64,000 nt of DNA, from the NCBI RefSeq assembly GCF_027922145.1, contig NZ_BSFC01000030.1, positions 310,001 through 374,000 on the forward strand, written 5' to 3'. This stretch comes from Novosphingobium resinovorum. Its GTDB lineage: Bacteria > Pseudomonadota > Alphaproteobacteria > Sphingomonadales > Sphingomonadaceae. Of the stretch, positions 32,769 to 41,458 are shown piece after piece. Within the stretch, counting starts at the first letter, position 1; every line of letters begins with the position of its first letter. The notes beneath the pieces are model-generated. The model saw nothing but the letters and a program-made list of their open reading frames with translations, was not told the origin of the DNA and did not search any database. Position numbers and translations under genes: made by a program.

Positions 32769-33761
32769 ATGGCCAAGATCACTTTCCTCGAAGCCATCCA
32801 GCAGGCCCAGGCCGAAGAGCTGGAGCGCGACCCCCGTGTCTTCATGATGGGCGAGGACATTCGCTGCAACGTCTTCGGCACCACCACCGGCTTCGTCGAG
32901 CGCTTCGGCGAGGAGCGCATCCGCGACACGCCGATCTCCGAGAACGGCTTCATCGGCGCGGCGGGCGGCGCGGCGATGGTGGGGATGCGGCCCATCGTCG
33001 ATGCGACGCTGTCCTCGTTCCTCTATCCGGCGATGGACCAGATCTGCTCGATCATCGCCAAGTCCCGCTACATCTACGGCGGACAGGCGAAGCTGCCGCT
33101 CGTGCTGCGCTCCTGCATGTTCTACGGCAACTCCAATGCTGCGCAGCATTCCGACCGGCCCTACCCGATGTTCATGAACATGCCGGGCCTCAAGATCATC
33201 TGTCCCTCCGATGCCGCCGATATGAAGGGCCTGCTCAAGTCCGCGATCCGCGACGACGATCCGGTGATGAGTTTCGAGGACGGCACCTGCTGGATGAACA
33301 AGGCAGAAGTGCCTGACGATCCCGACTTCCTGATCCCCATCGGCAAGGGCGACATCAAGCGCGAAGGCACCGACATCACCGTCGTCGCTATCGCCGGCGG
33401 GGTCAACGTCGCGCTCAAGGCCGCGAAGCAACTGGCGGGCGAAGGCATCTCGCTGGAGGTCATCGACCCGCGCACGCTGGTCCCGCTCGACCGCGATCTG
33501 ATCCTGCGCTCGGTGCGCAAGACCGGCCGCGCGATCTGCGTCGATCCGGCCAACCGCACCTGCAGCGCCGCCAGTGAGATCGCCGCCACCATCGTCGAGG
33601 AGGCGTTCGAGGCCCTGCGCGCGCCGGTGGTGCGGATCACGACTCCCGATACGCACCTGCCGTTCAGTCCGCTCATCGAAAAGCCGCTCTATCCCTCGGT
33701 GGAGCGCATCGTGAGTGCCGCCAGGCGCCTCGTAGGTGCCGTTGAGTTCCAGTCAGCCTGA
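32769..33761 (+). CDS. TPP-dependent dehydrogenase E1, beta subunit
   Basis: 330 residues: FMMGEDIRCNVFGTTTGFVE at the N-terminus, the pyrimidine-binding PISENGFIGAAGGAAMVGMR, and the transketolase C-terminal domain with EVIDPRTLVPLD. Partner of the E1 alpha 15 bases upstream; together they form the alpha2beta2 decarboxylase. The lipoyl protein follows 9 bases after the stop. Confidence 0.93.
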   Translation: MAKITFLEAIQQAQAEELERDPRVFMMGEDIRCNVFGTTTGFVERFGEERIRDTPISENGFIGAAGGAAMVGMRPIVDATLSSFLYPAMDQICSIIAKSRYIYGGQAKLPLVLRSCMFYGNSNAAQHSDRPYPMFMNMPGLKIICPSDAADMKGLLKSAIRDDDPVMSFEDGTCWMNKAEVPDDPDFLIPIGKGDIKREGTDITVVAIAGGVNVALKAAKQLAGEGISLEVIDPRTLVPLDRDLILRSVRKTGRAICVDPANRTCSAASEIAATIVEEAFEALRAPVVRITTPDTHLPFSPLIEKPLYPSVERIVSAARRLVGAVEFQSA

Positions 33762-33770
33762 GGAGCGAAC

Positions 33771-34013
33771 ATGGCCGAATTCACGATGGTCCTGCCGCAA
33801 TACGGCATGGGGATGCAGGACGGCGAGATCGTCCGCTGGCTCAAGCAGCCGGGCGACGCGGTCGAGGAAGGCGAGAATCTCGTCGAGGTGGAAGCCGCGA
33901 AAACCACGGTGGAAGTGCCCGCGCCGGTCTCCGGCACGCTGCTGCGCATCGTCGCCGGGGAGGGCGAGACGGTGGACGTGCGCGCCCCGATCGCGGTGAT
34001 CGAGACGGGCTGA
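33771..34013 (+). CDS. Stand-alone lipoyl-domain protein
   Basis: 80 residues form a single biotinyl/lipoyl domain. The lipoylation Lys is in VEVEAAKTTVEVPAP (usually ETDKA), at the tip of the beta hairpin, with the second half SGTLLRIVAGEGETV. No E2 acyltransferase or E3 domain is present in this protein or next to it. It probably acts as a carrier between E1 and enzymes encoded elsewhere. Confidence 0.9.
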   Translation: MAEFTMVLPQYGMGMQDGEIVRWLKQPGDAVEEGENLVEVEAAKTTVEVPAPVSGTLLRIVAGEGETVDVRAPIAVIETG

Positions 34014-34062
34014 GGGCGGCTTCGCGCGATACCGAAACAGACCTCCGGGAGAGGACGCGAGA

Positions 34063-36396
34063 ATGAAGGACGGGAAGGAAGCCCGTTGGCCGCGCTGGCT
34101 GGCGGGAGCAGTGCTGATCGCGATTGGAGCGGTGCTCCTCGTCGGTGGCGTCAGGCTGCTGACGCTGGGGGGATCGGCGTATTACCTGCTGGCCGGGCTG
34201 GCCTGCACGGCGTCCGGGGCACTGCTCTGGAAGGGCGATGGGCGGGGACTCTGGCTCTATGCGGCGATGCTGCTAGGCACCGTGATCTGGGCCTTCTGGG
34301 AGGTCGGCGTACAGTTCTGGCAGCTCCTGCCGCGTCTTGCGGGGCCGACGGTGATCGGCGCCGTTCTGGTGCTGCCGTGGCTGCGACGCCGACTGACTTC
34401 CGCTTCCGACGCCGGGACGCGCTGGGGGCCCGGCGCGGTCGTGCTGGTCGCGGCACTGGCGCTGCTTGGGACGTTCCTGACGGTGCCTGTCTTCGATGTA
34501 TCGCCCGGTCGCGTAGACCCCCTCGCTCCGGTGAGCCCAGGAAGCGCGGAGTGGACGGACTATGGCGCGAACCTGTCAGGCACCCGCCATTCACCGGCCG
34601 CGCAGATCACCCCGGTCAATGCCGCGAAGCTCAAACAGGCATGGTCCTTCAAAACCGGTGACACCAAGGCCAAGCGGCCTGAGATCAAGTCCATTTCCTT
34701 CATGGCGACGCCGCTGATGGTGGACGACAAGGTCGTGTTCTGCTCGCCTACCGGCAAAGTCTTCGCTCTCGACGCCGATACCGGTAGGCAGATCTGGCTA
34801 CGCGATCCGCATACGCAAATCGGCAATGCGCAGATGCTCAACTGCCGCGGCGTGTCCTATCATGCCGACCCTGCCGCAACGGGGATCTGCGCCAGGAGGA
34901 TCCTCAGCATGACTGTGGATGGTCGTTTCCTTGCAAGCGACCTGGCAACCGGCGCGCCCTGTCCGGACTTCGGGAAGGGTGGGACCGTGAACCTTGATGA
35001 AGGACTGGGTGATGTGGACCCGTTCCGCTCCTACACCTCGTCACCGCCAGTCATCGTCGGCAACACGGCGATCCTGGGCGCCTATGTGCGTGACAACTAC
35101 ACCAAGGATGACCCCTCCGGCGTCGTGCGCGCGTTCGATGTGAAGAGTGGCAAGTTGCTCTGGGCTTGGGACAGTGGCCGTCCGGACGATGCCCCGCCGC
35201 TCAAGTCCGGCGAAAAGTGGACGCGCGGTTCAGTCAATGCCTGGACCGCCTTCAGCGCCGATCCTGCGTTGGGTCTTGTGTACGTGCCCACGGGCAACGC
35301 GACGCCTGATCACGTCGGCACCCATCGCTCGCCGATGCTGGAACGGTACGCCAGCTCGATCGTAGCGCTGGACGTGACCAGCGGACGGGTGCGCTGGGCG
35401 TTCCAATCGGTACATCACGACTTGTGGGATTACGATTTGCCGGCCCAGCCCAGCGCTGTGAATTTCGTGCTGAAGGGTCGTAAAGTTGCAGCGCTGATCG
35501 TTCCGACCAAGCGCGGTGAAATCTTCGTTCTCGATCGTGCTACCGGCAAACCGCTTACACCGGTCGAGGAGCGCCCAGTCCCGCGTGGGAATCTGCCAGG
35601 TGAACGTTACTCACCCACGCAGCCTTATCCCACAGGTTTTGCATCTTTCGCTCCGGCGCCTCTGACGGAAGCTGGCATGTGGGGGGCTACGCCGCTCGAT
35701 CAGATGTGGTGTCGGATTCGCTTTCGATCGCTTGACTATAAAGGCATGTTCACACCGCCGTCGGAACGCGGAATACTGCAGTGGCCCGGAACGTTCGGTA
35801 TCCTCAACTGGGGTGGCGTCAGCATCGATCCTGAGCGCAATCTGATGATCGTGAACTCGGCGGCTATTCCGCAGGAAGTGCGCTTGTTCCGTCATGGCGC
35901 CAACACGGATCGACCGGCGATGGCAAAGGATTCCCACGCACCGGGTTACCTTCCGCAATATGGAACCAATTATGGTGTCAGCTTGCTGCCGATGTTTTCT
36001 CCTCTGGGCATCCCTTGCGCAGCTCCGCCATGGGGGAAGCTTGCGGCGGTCGATCTCGCGACTGGCAAGATCGCCTGGAGTCGGACTTTCGGCACGTCTG
36101 CGGACACGGCGCCACTCGGCATACCATTGCCCGGCGCATTCAACCTAGGTGGATCGGCTAATACGGCAGGTGGCGTTACCTTCATAGGCGCGGCGATGGA
36201 CAATTATCTACGAGCATTCGACACGACGACGGGAAGGGAAATCTGGAAGGGGCGTCTCCCAGCGGGCGGGCAAGCCACCCCGATAACTTATGTGTCAAGA
36301 AAAACGGGAAAGCAGTATGTAGTGATTGCGGCAGGCGGGCACGCGTACATGCAGACCACATCAGGTGATTCTGTAGTGGCCTTTACTTTGCCATAG
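34063..36396 (+). CDS. Membrane-bound PQQ-dependent dehydrogenase (glucose/quinate type)
   Basis: 777 residues. Four to five N-terminal membrane helices (to about residue 145) are followed by an eight-bladed beta-propeller quinoprotein domain. Tryptophan-docking-type segments such as AWDSGRPDD and WDYDLPAQPSAVN occur. It oxidises polyols or sugars at the periplasmic face and reduces ubiquinone. No pqq synthesis genes are nearby. From about 35.4 kb the codon third positions are noticeably less GC-rich than upstream, suggesting a mosaic history. It may not belong to the E1 operon. Confidence 0.92.
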   Translation: MKDGKEARWPRWLAGAVLIAIGAVLLVGGVRLLTLGGSAYYLLAGLACTASGALLWKGDGRGLWLYAAMLLGTVIWAFWEVGVQFWQLLPRLAGPTVIGAVLVLPWLRRRLTSASDAGTRWGPGAVVLVAALALLGTFLTVPVFDVSPGRVDPLAPVSPGSAEWTDYGANLSGTRHSPAAQITPVNAAKLKQAWSFKTGDTKAKRPEIKSISFMATPLMVDDKVVFCSPTGKVFALDADTGRQIWLRDPHTQIGNAQMLNCRGVSYHADPAATGICARRILSMTVDGRFLASDLATGAPCPDFGKGGTVNLDEGLGDVDPFRSYTSSPPVIVGNTAILGAYVRDNYTKDDPSGVVRAFDVKSGKLLWAWDSGRPDDAPPLKSGEKWTRGSVNAWTAFSADPALGLVYVPTGNATPDHVGTHRSPMLERYASSIVALDVTSGRVRWAFQSVHHDLWDYDLPAQPSAVNFVLKGRKVAALIVPTKRGEIFVLDRATGKPLTPVEERPVPRGNLPGERYSPTQPYPTGFASFAPAPLTEAGMWGATPLDQMWCRIRFRSLDYKGMFTPPSERGILQWPGTFGILNWGGVSIDPERNLMIVNSAAIPQEVRLFRHGANTDRPAMAKDSHAPGYLPQYGTNYGVSLLPMFSPLGIPCAAPPWGKLAAVDLATGKIAWSRTFGTSADTAPLGIPLPGAFNLGGSANTAGGVTFIGAAMDNYLRAFDTTTGREIWKGRLPAGGQATPITYVSRKTGKQYVVIAAGGHAYMQTTSGDSVVAFTLP

Positions 36397-36526
36397 TCCA
36401 TTAGAAGGTAGGTTGGCTGTCTGGTTACGACGCAACTTTGAGACATGGTAAGGGGCGCCATCGCGGATCATGTGTGGTGCCTTGCCACTTCGCTGATGAG
36501 GTTCATGACGGTGCAGATATGTAATT

Positions 36527-36591
36527 AAACGCGAAAACATCATGATGGGGCGCGGCTATTGTATTGAAGATATGACCCGATTTTCGCGTTT
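36527..36591. promoter_or_regulatory. 11-base perfect inverted repeat with 43-base spacer
   Basis: AAACGCGAAAA (36527) and TTTTCGCGTTT (36581) are exact complements, with centres 54 bases apart (about five helical turns), upstream of the double-TetR gene. Could be paired operators allowing DNA looping or bridging by a regulator with two DNA-binding units. Confidence 0.5.
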
Positions 36592-36657
36592 GCTGTCCCG
36601 AAACAACGTCCGGGTGTCGGCTGGAAAAGGGCGGTAGACTACAGTGTAAATGGCGAT

Positions 36658-37845
36658 ATGCCATGTGCTATGGCCTCGGAAAACATATCAAAGTCAGTTG
36701 CAAAACAGTTGGAAACGCAGCGCGTTGTCGACGCAGCACGTAGCGTGATCGCTACGAAGGGCATCGCAGGAATGAGCTTGCGCAGCGTCGCAGAAGCCGC
36801 TGCTACTTCGGTCGGTTCGATCAGCTATCGCATCGGTGATCGTGCGGCATTGATCGCCGCCGTGCTGGATCGTGAGATCGAACTGGCTGCCGCAGCGCGC
36901 ATGGAATGGCGGGATCGGATTGGCAATCACGATCCGGTGGCGAGCGGTATCCTGCCGGACCTCATCTGCGAATGGCTGGACCAGGGTGCTGGATCACGGC
37001 GTACGTCTGCGATCGTCGTGTGTGAACTGGCCTTGACGGCTGGACGTGAGCCGTACGCGCTACCCGCTATTGCGACGTTGTTCGAAGAGGGGGAGGGACT
37101 GTGGCGCGATCTGCTGGCCTCTTCGGCGCAAGGGCAGAGGCTGGCGCGCCTCATCACCCGCTACTGTCTCGATGAACAGGTCTTTTCCATTCTCTTTGCG
37201 GATGAGCCGGATTATCGGCTGCTGCGGCATTCAACCGTGAGAGGCATGCTGCGCAGCGGCTCCTTACCTGCTGATCCGGCGGTGACCCGATGGCACATGG
37301 CACTGGTCGAGCGGCTGGCGATACCGGCCGCAGCGGCCTTTGATGAAGTGTCGCCCGTCCTGCTCGGCCCCAAGGGCGTCATCGCCGAAAAAATCGCTGA
37401 TATCATCGTGGAGCAGGGAGTGGGCGCTTTGTCTCACCGCACCGTCGCCCAGGCGACCGGCATCGCGGCGTCCAGCGTGGCGCATCACTTCCCGACGCAT
37501 CGCGATGTCCTCTTCGCGGGCGTGGAAGCGGTATACCGGCGCTTGCGCAGCCAGATCCACGCCACTGGCGCACGCCTGGGCAATGGCGATATCATCCGTC
37601 TGACTCACGAATGCGCACTGTCGGCTCTGGGCGACCCGGCGTTTCGTCCTTTCGCCATCGATATGCGCCGCCGCCGCGCGGAAAACGTCCATGCGCTTTA
37701 TGCGCAGTGGCTAGGCATCGCGGTGAATTCCGACCGCGCGCGCGTGCAGGCCATGGTCATGGCCTCGATCGGCAATGGCCTGCGGGTATTGGCGGAACGG
37801 GCGGAATGGCCTGATATGCGCGACCTGTTAGTCACTTTAGTTTGA
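36658..37845 (+). CDS. Double TetR-type regulator (two HTH/ligand units in one chain)
   Basis: 395 residues, about twice a normal TetR protein. Unit 1 has the HTH RSVIATKGIAGMSLRSVAEA with SVGSISYRIGDRAALI; unit 2, from about residue 240, has ADIIVEQGVGALSHRTVAQA with SSVAHHFPTHRDVL. Each HTH is followed by a helical ligand-type domain. Such fusions are uncommon. The ATG at 36670 (MASENIS) is an alternative start. It lies upstream of and co-directional with a TonB receptor, which it probably regulates. Confidence 0.88.
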   Translation: MPCAMASENISKSVAKQLETQRVVDAARSVIATKGIAGMSLRSVAEAAATSVGSISYRIGDRAALIAAVLDREIELAAAARMEWRDRIGNHDPVASGILPDLICEWLDQGAGSRRTSAIVVCELALTAGREPYALPAIATLFEEGEGLWRDLLASSAQGQRLARLITRYCLDEQVFSILFADEPDYRLLRHSTVRGMLRSGSLPADPAVTRWHMALVERLAIPAAAAFDEVSPVLLGPKGVIAEKIADIIVEQGVGALSHRTVAQATGIAASSVAHHFPTHRDVLFAGVEAVYRRLRSQIHATGARLGNGDIIRLTHECALSALGDPAFRPFAIDMRRRRAENVHALYAQWLGIAVNSDRARVQAMVMASIGNGLRVLAERAEWPDMRDLLVTLV

Positions 37846-37933
37846 GCCGTACATTAGTTTTGAAATTGCATATAATAGCGAAAAAAATACCATACGATTG
37901 TCTCAAAAGAGTCATCGGCGAACTCTAGAGGCG

Positions 37934-37961
37934 CGTCCTGAAGACCCCGGTCAACAGGACG
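37934..37961. promoter_or_regulatory. 28-base dyad just before TonB receptor start
   Basis: CGTCCTG and CAGGACG arms with inner ACC/GGT pairs share one centre, and the dyad ends 10 bases before the ATG. Either an operator or an mRNA hairpin next to the ribosome site that could gate translation. Confidence 0.45.
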
Positions 37962-37971
37962 GAACCCTCCC

Positions 37972-40257
37972 ATGTCTGCTATTCAGCGCAAGCGTACGAT
38001 CCACCTTCTCTCGACGATTCTGGCCAGTGCGGTTGCACCCTGCTGGGCATTCGCTGCGCAGGCCGAGGAAGCCCCCGCTGCGGACGACGCGCTTCCCGAG
38101 ATCACCGTCACCGCAGAGCGCCGTGCGGAGAGCAGCCAGAAGGTGCCGCTGGCGATCCAGTCGATCGACGGCGAGACCCTGGCCAAGACCGGGTATACGT
38201 CGGTCACCGACCTGCAGTACACGATGCCGGGGGTGCAGTACGATCCCACCCAGGGCGCCGCGTTCCAGATTCGCGGTGTCGGCAGCACGTCGTTCGACTT
38301 CTCGAACGCCAAGTCGGTTAGCGTCGTCGTCGATGACGTGGTGATGGACGGTCAGCGCGCCAATGGCCTGACCGGCCTCGTTGACATCGACCGCGTCGAC
38401 GTCCTGATGGGCCCGCAAGGAACACTGTTCGGCAAGAACGCCACCTCGGGCGTCATCGCGGTGAGCACCACGAAGCCCAAGCTGGACGAGTGGTCCCTGC
38501 GTGCCAGCGCCAGCTTCGGCGAGCATGACGAGCGTATCCTCAACGCCACCGCCAACGTCCCGCTCGGCCCGATCGCGGCTTTGCGCGTATCCGGCTTCGA
38601 CCAGGCTTTCGACGGTTTCGGCCGCAATGTGACGTTGAACCGCAAGGTCGGCTCGCAGCACGAGTACGGCGGCCGCGCGCGGCTCTATCTGGAGCCTTCG
38701 GACAGCTTCAACCTGATCCTTTCGGGCGACTATGCCTATCACTGGGATAGCAGTGTTCGTACGCCCGTTTCCGGCCAGTCTGCGGCAGTCACCGCGATCC
38801 TCAACGAACTGGGCGTCTATCCCGGGCCGCAGAGCGCAGACACGGCGGATTCATCTTTCGGCCAGATCGTCACCGAGGAATGGGGCACTTCCCTGCGGGC
38901 CAATGCCAGGCTGGGCGATCACGACCTGACCTCGATCACCGCCTACCGTGCCACCCGCTACGACAACTGGACGCCGGCAAGCCTGACGCCTTACGATCGC
39001 TATGCGTATATCCCCTTCAATCTGGGCCAGCTCGATACGGACAAGTTCAGCCAGGAAATCCATCTGGCATCGCCCACCGGCGGCTTCGTGGAATATCTGG
39101 TCGGCGCCTTCTATAACCGCCTGCATGCGCGCCAGACGCAGCTGCAGTGGTCCACCGGCGGGCAGCCGCTCTACGACAGTGCAGGTACGCCGCTGCCCAC
39201 GCTTATCGCGTTGACGGGCGCCATCGGCGAGGACGGCAATACCTCGCTGTTCGACTCGGTGAATGAGACGATGGCCGCCTTCGGCCAGCTCAAGTTCAAC
39301 TTCACCCCGCGCTTCGCCCTCACGCTGGGCGGCCGTTACACGCACGACAACAATTCGCAGAGCATCGACTACGTCACTATCAACCCCGAGCCGATCGCGG
39401 GATACACGCCCGCCTTCACCGCTTCGAGCGCGGCGCCCGCCTACGAATTCGGCCGTGTGAAAGGCGACAATTTCTCGTTCCGCATCGCGCCCACGTATCA
39501 GGTGGCGGACAACGTCATGCTCTACGCGACCTATTCGACCGGCTACAAGCCCGCGGGCATCGCCTTCGTCGGCAACAAGTACGCGCCTTATGAGGACGAG
39601 ACGGTGAAGGCCTGGGAAGCCGGCATAAAGTCCGAATGGTTCGGCCGACGCCTGCGTTTCAACCTCGATGCGTTCCGTTCGGACTTCAAGGACTTCCAGG
39701 CGACGATCCTGACGCAGATCCCCGATGGTGCGGGCGGAACGATCAACGCCACCGTGATCGGCAATGCCGGCGGCCTGCGCACCCAGGGTATCGAAGGCAG
39801 CCTGGTGGTTCAGCCCATGCGCGGCCTGCAGCTGTCGGGCGCGGTGACCTACACCGACGCCAAGTTCACCAATTACGTCTACAATGCCACGACCAACTAC
39901 ACCGGTTCGCGGCTGACCAATGCGCCGGAATGGTCGGGTACGGCGGCGATCGACTACGATCACGAATTCGGCTCGGGCCTCGGCTTCAAGGCGCATGCGG
40001 ATTATGCCTATCGCAGCGAATACTGGACCGTCGTGGGCCAGCCCGCCTACTCGCATGTGTCCGGCTATGGTCTGGTGAACGGCCGTCTCAGCTTCACCTT
40101 GCCCAACCGCCCGATCGAGGTCGGCGTCTACGCACGCAACCTGTTCGACAAGTACTTCTCGACCGGATGGCAGCAGTACGGCGTGCTTGGCCTGCTCCAC
40201 TACACCTCGCCCAACGCGCGCCGGACGGTCGGCGGCTTCGTCAACGTCAGCTTCTGA
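37972..40257 (+). CDS. TonB-dependent outer-membrane receptor
   Basis: 761 residues. The signal peptide ends WAFAAQAEE. The plug opens at PEITVTAERRAESSQKVP and contains VDVLMGPQGTLFGKNA. The barrel ends in GFVNVSF. It is preceded by the double-TetR gene and followed after 55 bases by an exported protein, so the three may form one uptake unit. The sequence differs enough from the other receptors to suggest another ligand. Confidence 0.95.
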   Translation: MSAIQRKRTIHLLSTILASAVAPCWAFAAQAEEAPAADDALPEITVTAERRAESSQKVPLAIQSIDGETLAKTGYTSVTDLQYTMPGVQYDPTQGAAFQIRGVGSTSFDFSNAKSVSVVVDDVVMDGQRANGLTGLVDIDRVDVLMGPQGTLFGKNATSGVIAVSTTKPKLDEWSLRASASFGEHDERILNATANVPLGPIAALRVSGFDQAFDGFGRNVTLNRKVGSQHEYGGRARLYLEPSDSFNLILSGDYAYHWDSSVRTPVSGQSAAVTAILNELGVYPGPQSADTADSSFGQIVTEEWGTSLRANARLGDHDLTSITAYRATRYDNWTPASLTPYDRYAYIPFNLGQLDTDKFSQEIHLASPTGGFVEYLVGAFYNRLHARQTQLQWSTGGQPLYDSAGTPLPTLIALTGAIGEDGNTSLFDSVNETMAAFGQLKFNFTPRFALTLGGRYTHDNNSQSIDYVTINPEPIAGYTPAFTASSAAPAYEFGRVKGDNFSFRIAPTYQVADNVMLYATYSTGYKPAGIAFVGNKYAPYEDETVKAWEAGIKSEWFGRRLRFNLDAFRSDFKDFQATILTQIPDGAGGTINATVIGNAGGLRTQGIEGSLVVQPMRGLQLSGAVTYTDAKFTNYVYNATTNYTGSRLTNAPEWSGTAAIDYDHEFGSGLGFKAHADYAYRSEYWTVVGQPAYSHVSGYGLVNGRLSFTLPNRPIEVGVYARNLFDKYFSTGWQQYGVLGLLHYTSPNARRTVGGFVNVSF

Positions 40258-40312
40258 AGCCAGACGGCCGGGCCGGGCGACCGACCCGGCCTTTCAATCA
40301 CGGGAGACTTTC

Positions 40313-41125
40313 ATGACCACACGCCGCGCGTTGCTGATCGGTGCGCCGACCGGTTTGCTGGCTGCTAAGGGCGCCTTCGCCCCTTCCGCCCTGGGGGCTG
40401 CTTTTGGCGGCCCGGGCGTAGGGGGCGACATAGAAGCCCTGGAGCGCCTAATGGTGAAGACGCTGGATGGCGAACTGGGCGACCAGGCGGTTGCACGGCA
40501 ACTGGCCGCGCATATCACCGAAGCGGGATTTCACTGGGAATATCCGACGTGCCCACTGCGCGAAGCCGACAGCGTGGTCGCCTACAGCTTCGGCTATCGG
40601 TCGCAGACCGGAAAGGTCGATCCCAACACCGGACTTTCCGATGGCGCGGAGACGCCGGAGCCGGGGCCGATCAATGCGCTGCTGGCGGAAGCCGTCCATG
40701 CCATCGCGCGCGCTCGGCGCGTGCGTGTCTATGCGCAGTGGGAGATCGCGCAGGTCCTGACGCAAAAGCATGGCATGACGGACGTCGTGTCCATCCATCC
40801 CACCAAGGGAGCGGACGGCAAGACGATCTACCTGAGCACCGATGGCGTCGCCAAGGCGGCGGTCGCCCACGCTGGTTCCGCGCAGGCGCTGGGCAAGGTC
40901 GCCGTCGTGGGGCACCGCGACCATGTGAAGCGCTGCGTGATCGTCTCTCGCGATAATGGCATGAACGCGTCCGTCGCGCGCGAGGTGCCGCTGCCGGTTC
41001 AGTACGATCCCCAGTCTGCCCAGCCATGGACGCGCCGCCGCGATGCCTATCTGCTGACCGACCTCGTCGCGCAGTTGTCCATGACGCGCAACCGCGTCAT
41101 CGCCGAACTCGGCGGCGGCCGTTGA
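40313..41125 (+). CDS. Exported protein of unknown function (Tat-like signal)
   Basis: 270 residues beginning MTTRRALLIGAPTGLLAAKG, with twin Arg and a hydrophobic stretch, so probably Tat- or Sec-exported. GGGAGACTTTC precedes the ATG. The middle (AEAVHAIARARRVRVYAQWE) and the segment GKVAVVGHRDHVKRCVIVSR distantly recall the YdcF/DUF218 fold, but I cannot assign the family firmly. It directly follows a TonB receptor and is probably its periplasmic partner. Confidence 0.7.
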   Translation: MTTRRALLIGAPTGLLAAKGAFAPSALGAAFGGPGVGGDIEALERLMVKTLDGELGDQAVARQLAAHITEAGFHWEYPTCPLREADSVVAYSFGYRSQTGKVDPNTGLSDGAETPEPGPINALLAEAVHAIARARRVRVYAQWEIAQVLTQKHGMTDVVSIHPTKGADGKTIYLSTDGVAKAAVAHAGSAQALGKVAVVGHRDHVKRCVIVSRDNGMNASVAREVPLPVQYDPQSAQPWTRRRDAYLLTDLVAQLSMTRNRVIAELGGGR

Positions 41126-41458
41126 CGGGGAGACCTGCCATGCGGTGATTGGGCAGGGCTTTCCGCACGGGCGCCATGCCGCTGCTGGCGCCGCAGGCTG
41201 ATCGGGGAAGAGGGCGCGGTGCTGTATCGCTTCTCCGTCGACCCGCAGGAAAAGGAGCCGAGCCGTCATTCGCTTTTCAGGTGGCCGTCGCCGGGCCGGC
41301 CGGGATCGCTACGAGGGGTGGGTTCAAGATTGCCGCTCCAATGTCCGAACGGCAGTCTCTTTCCCGGTTTCGAAGTTTGTTATGGATCGTTGCGGGTTGC
41401 AACACCGATGTCACGAAATCTCCTTAACCAAATCAGGAATTCTGAAGGGGAAAGCTCC
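41126..41458. other. Intergenic region, 333 bases
   Basis: An open frame continues upstream of the PiT gene through this stretch, but its product (many Pro/Arg/Ser) has no membrane or family pattern, so it is regarded as leader and promoter. No clear repeat was seen. Confidence 0.4.

Noticed and set aside
30273..33656. 1127-codon minus-strand open frame opposite the M24, E1 alpha and E1 beta genes
   Set aside because: It spans three well-supported genes and an intergenic repeat, and its product has the His/Asp/Arg-rich look of an antisense frame.
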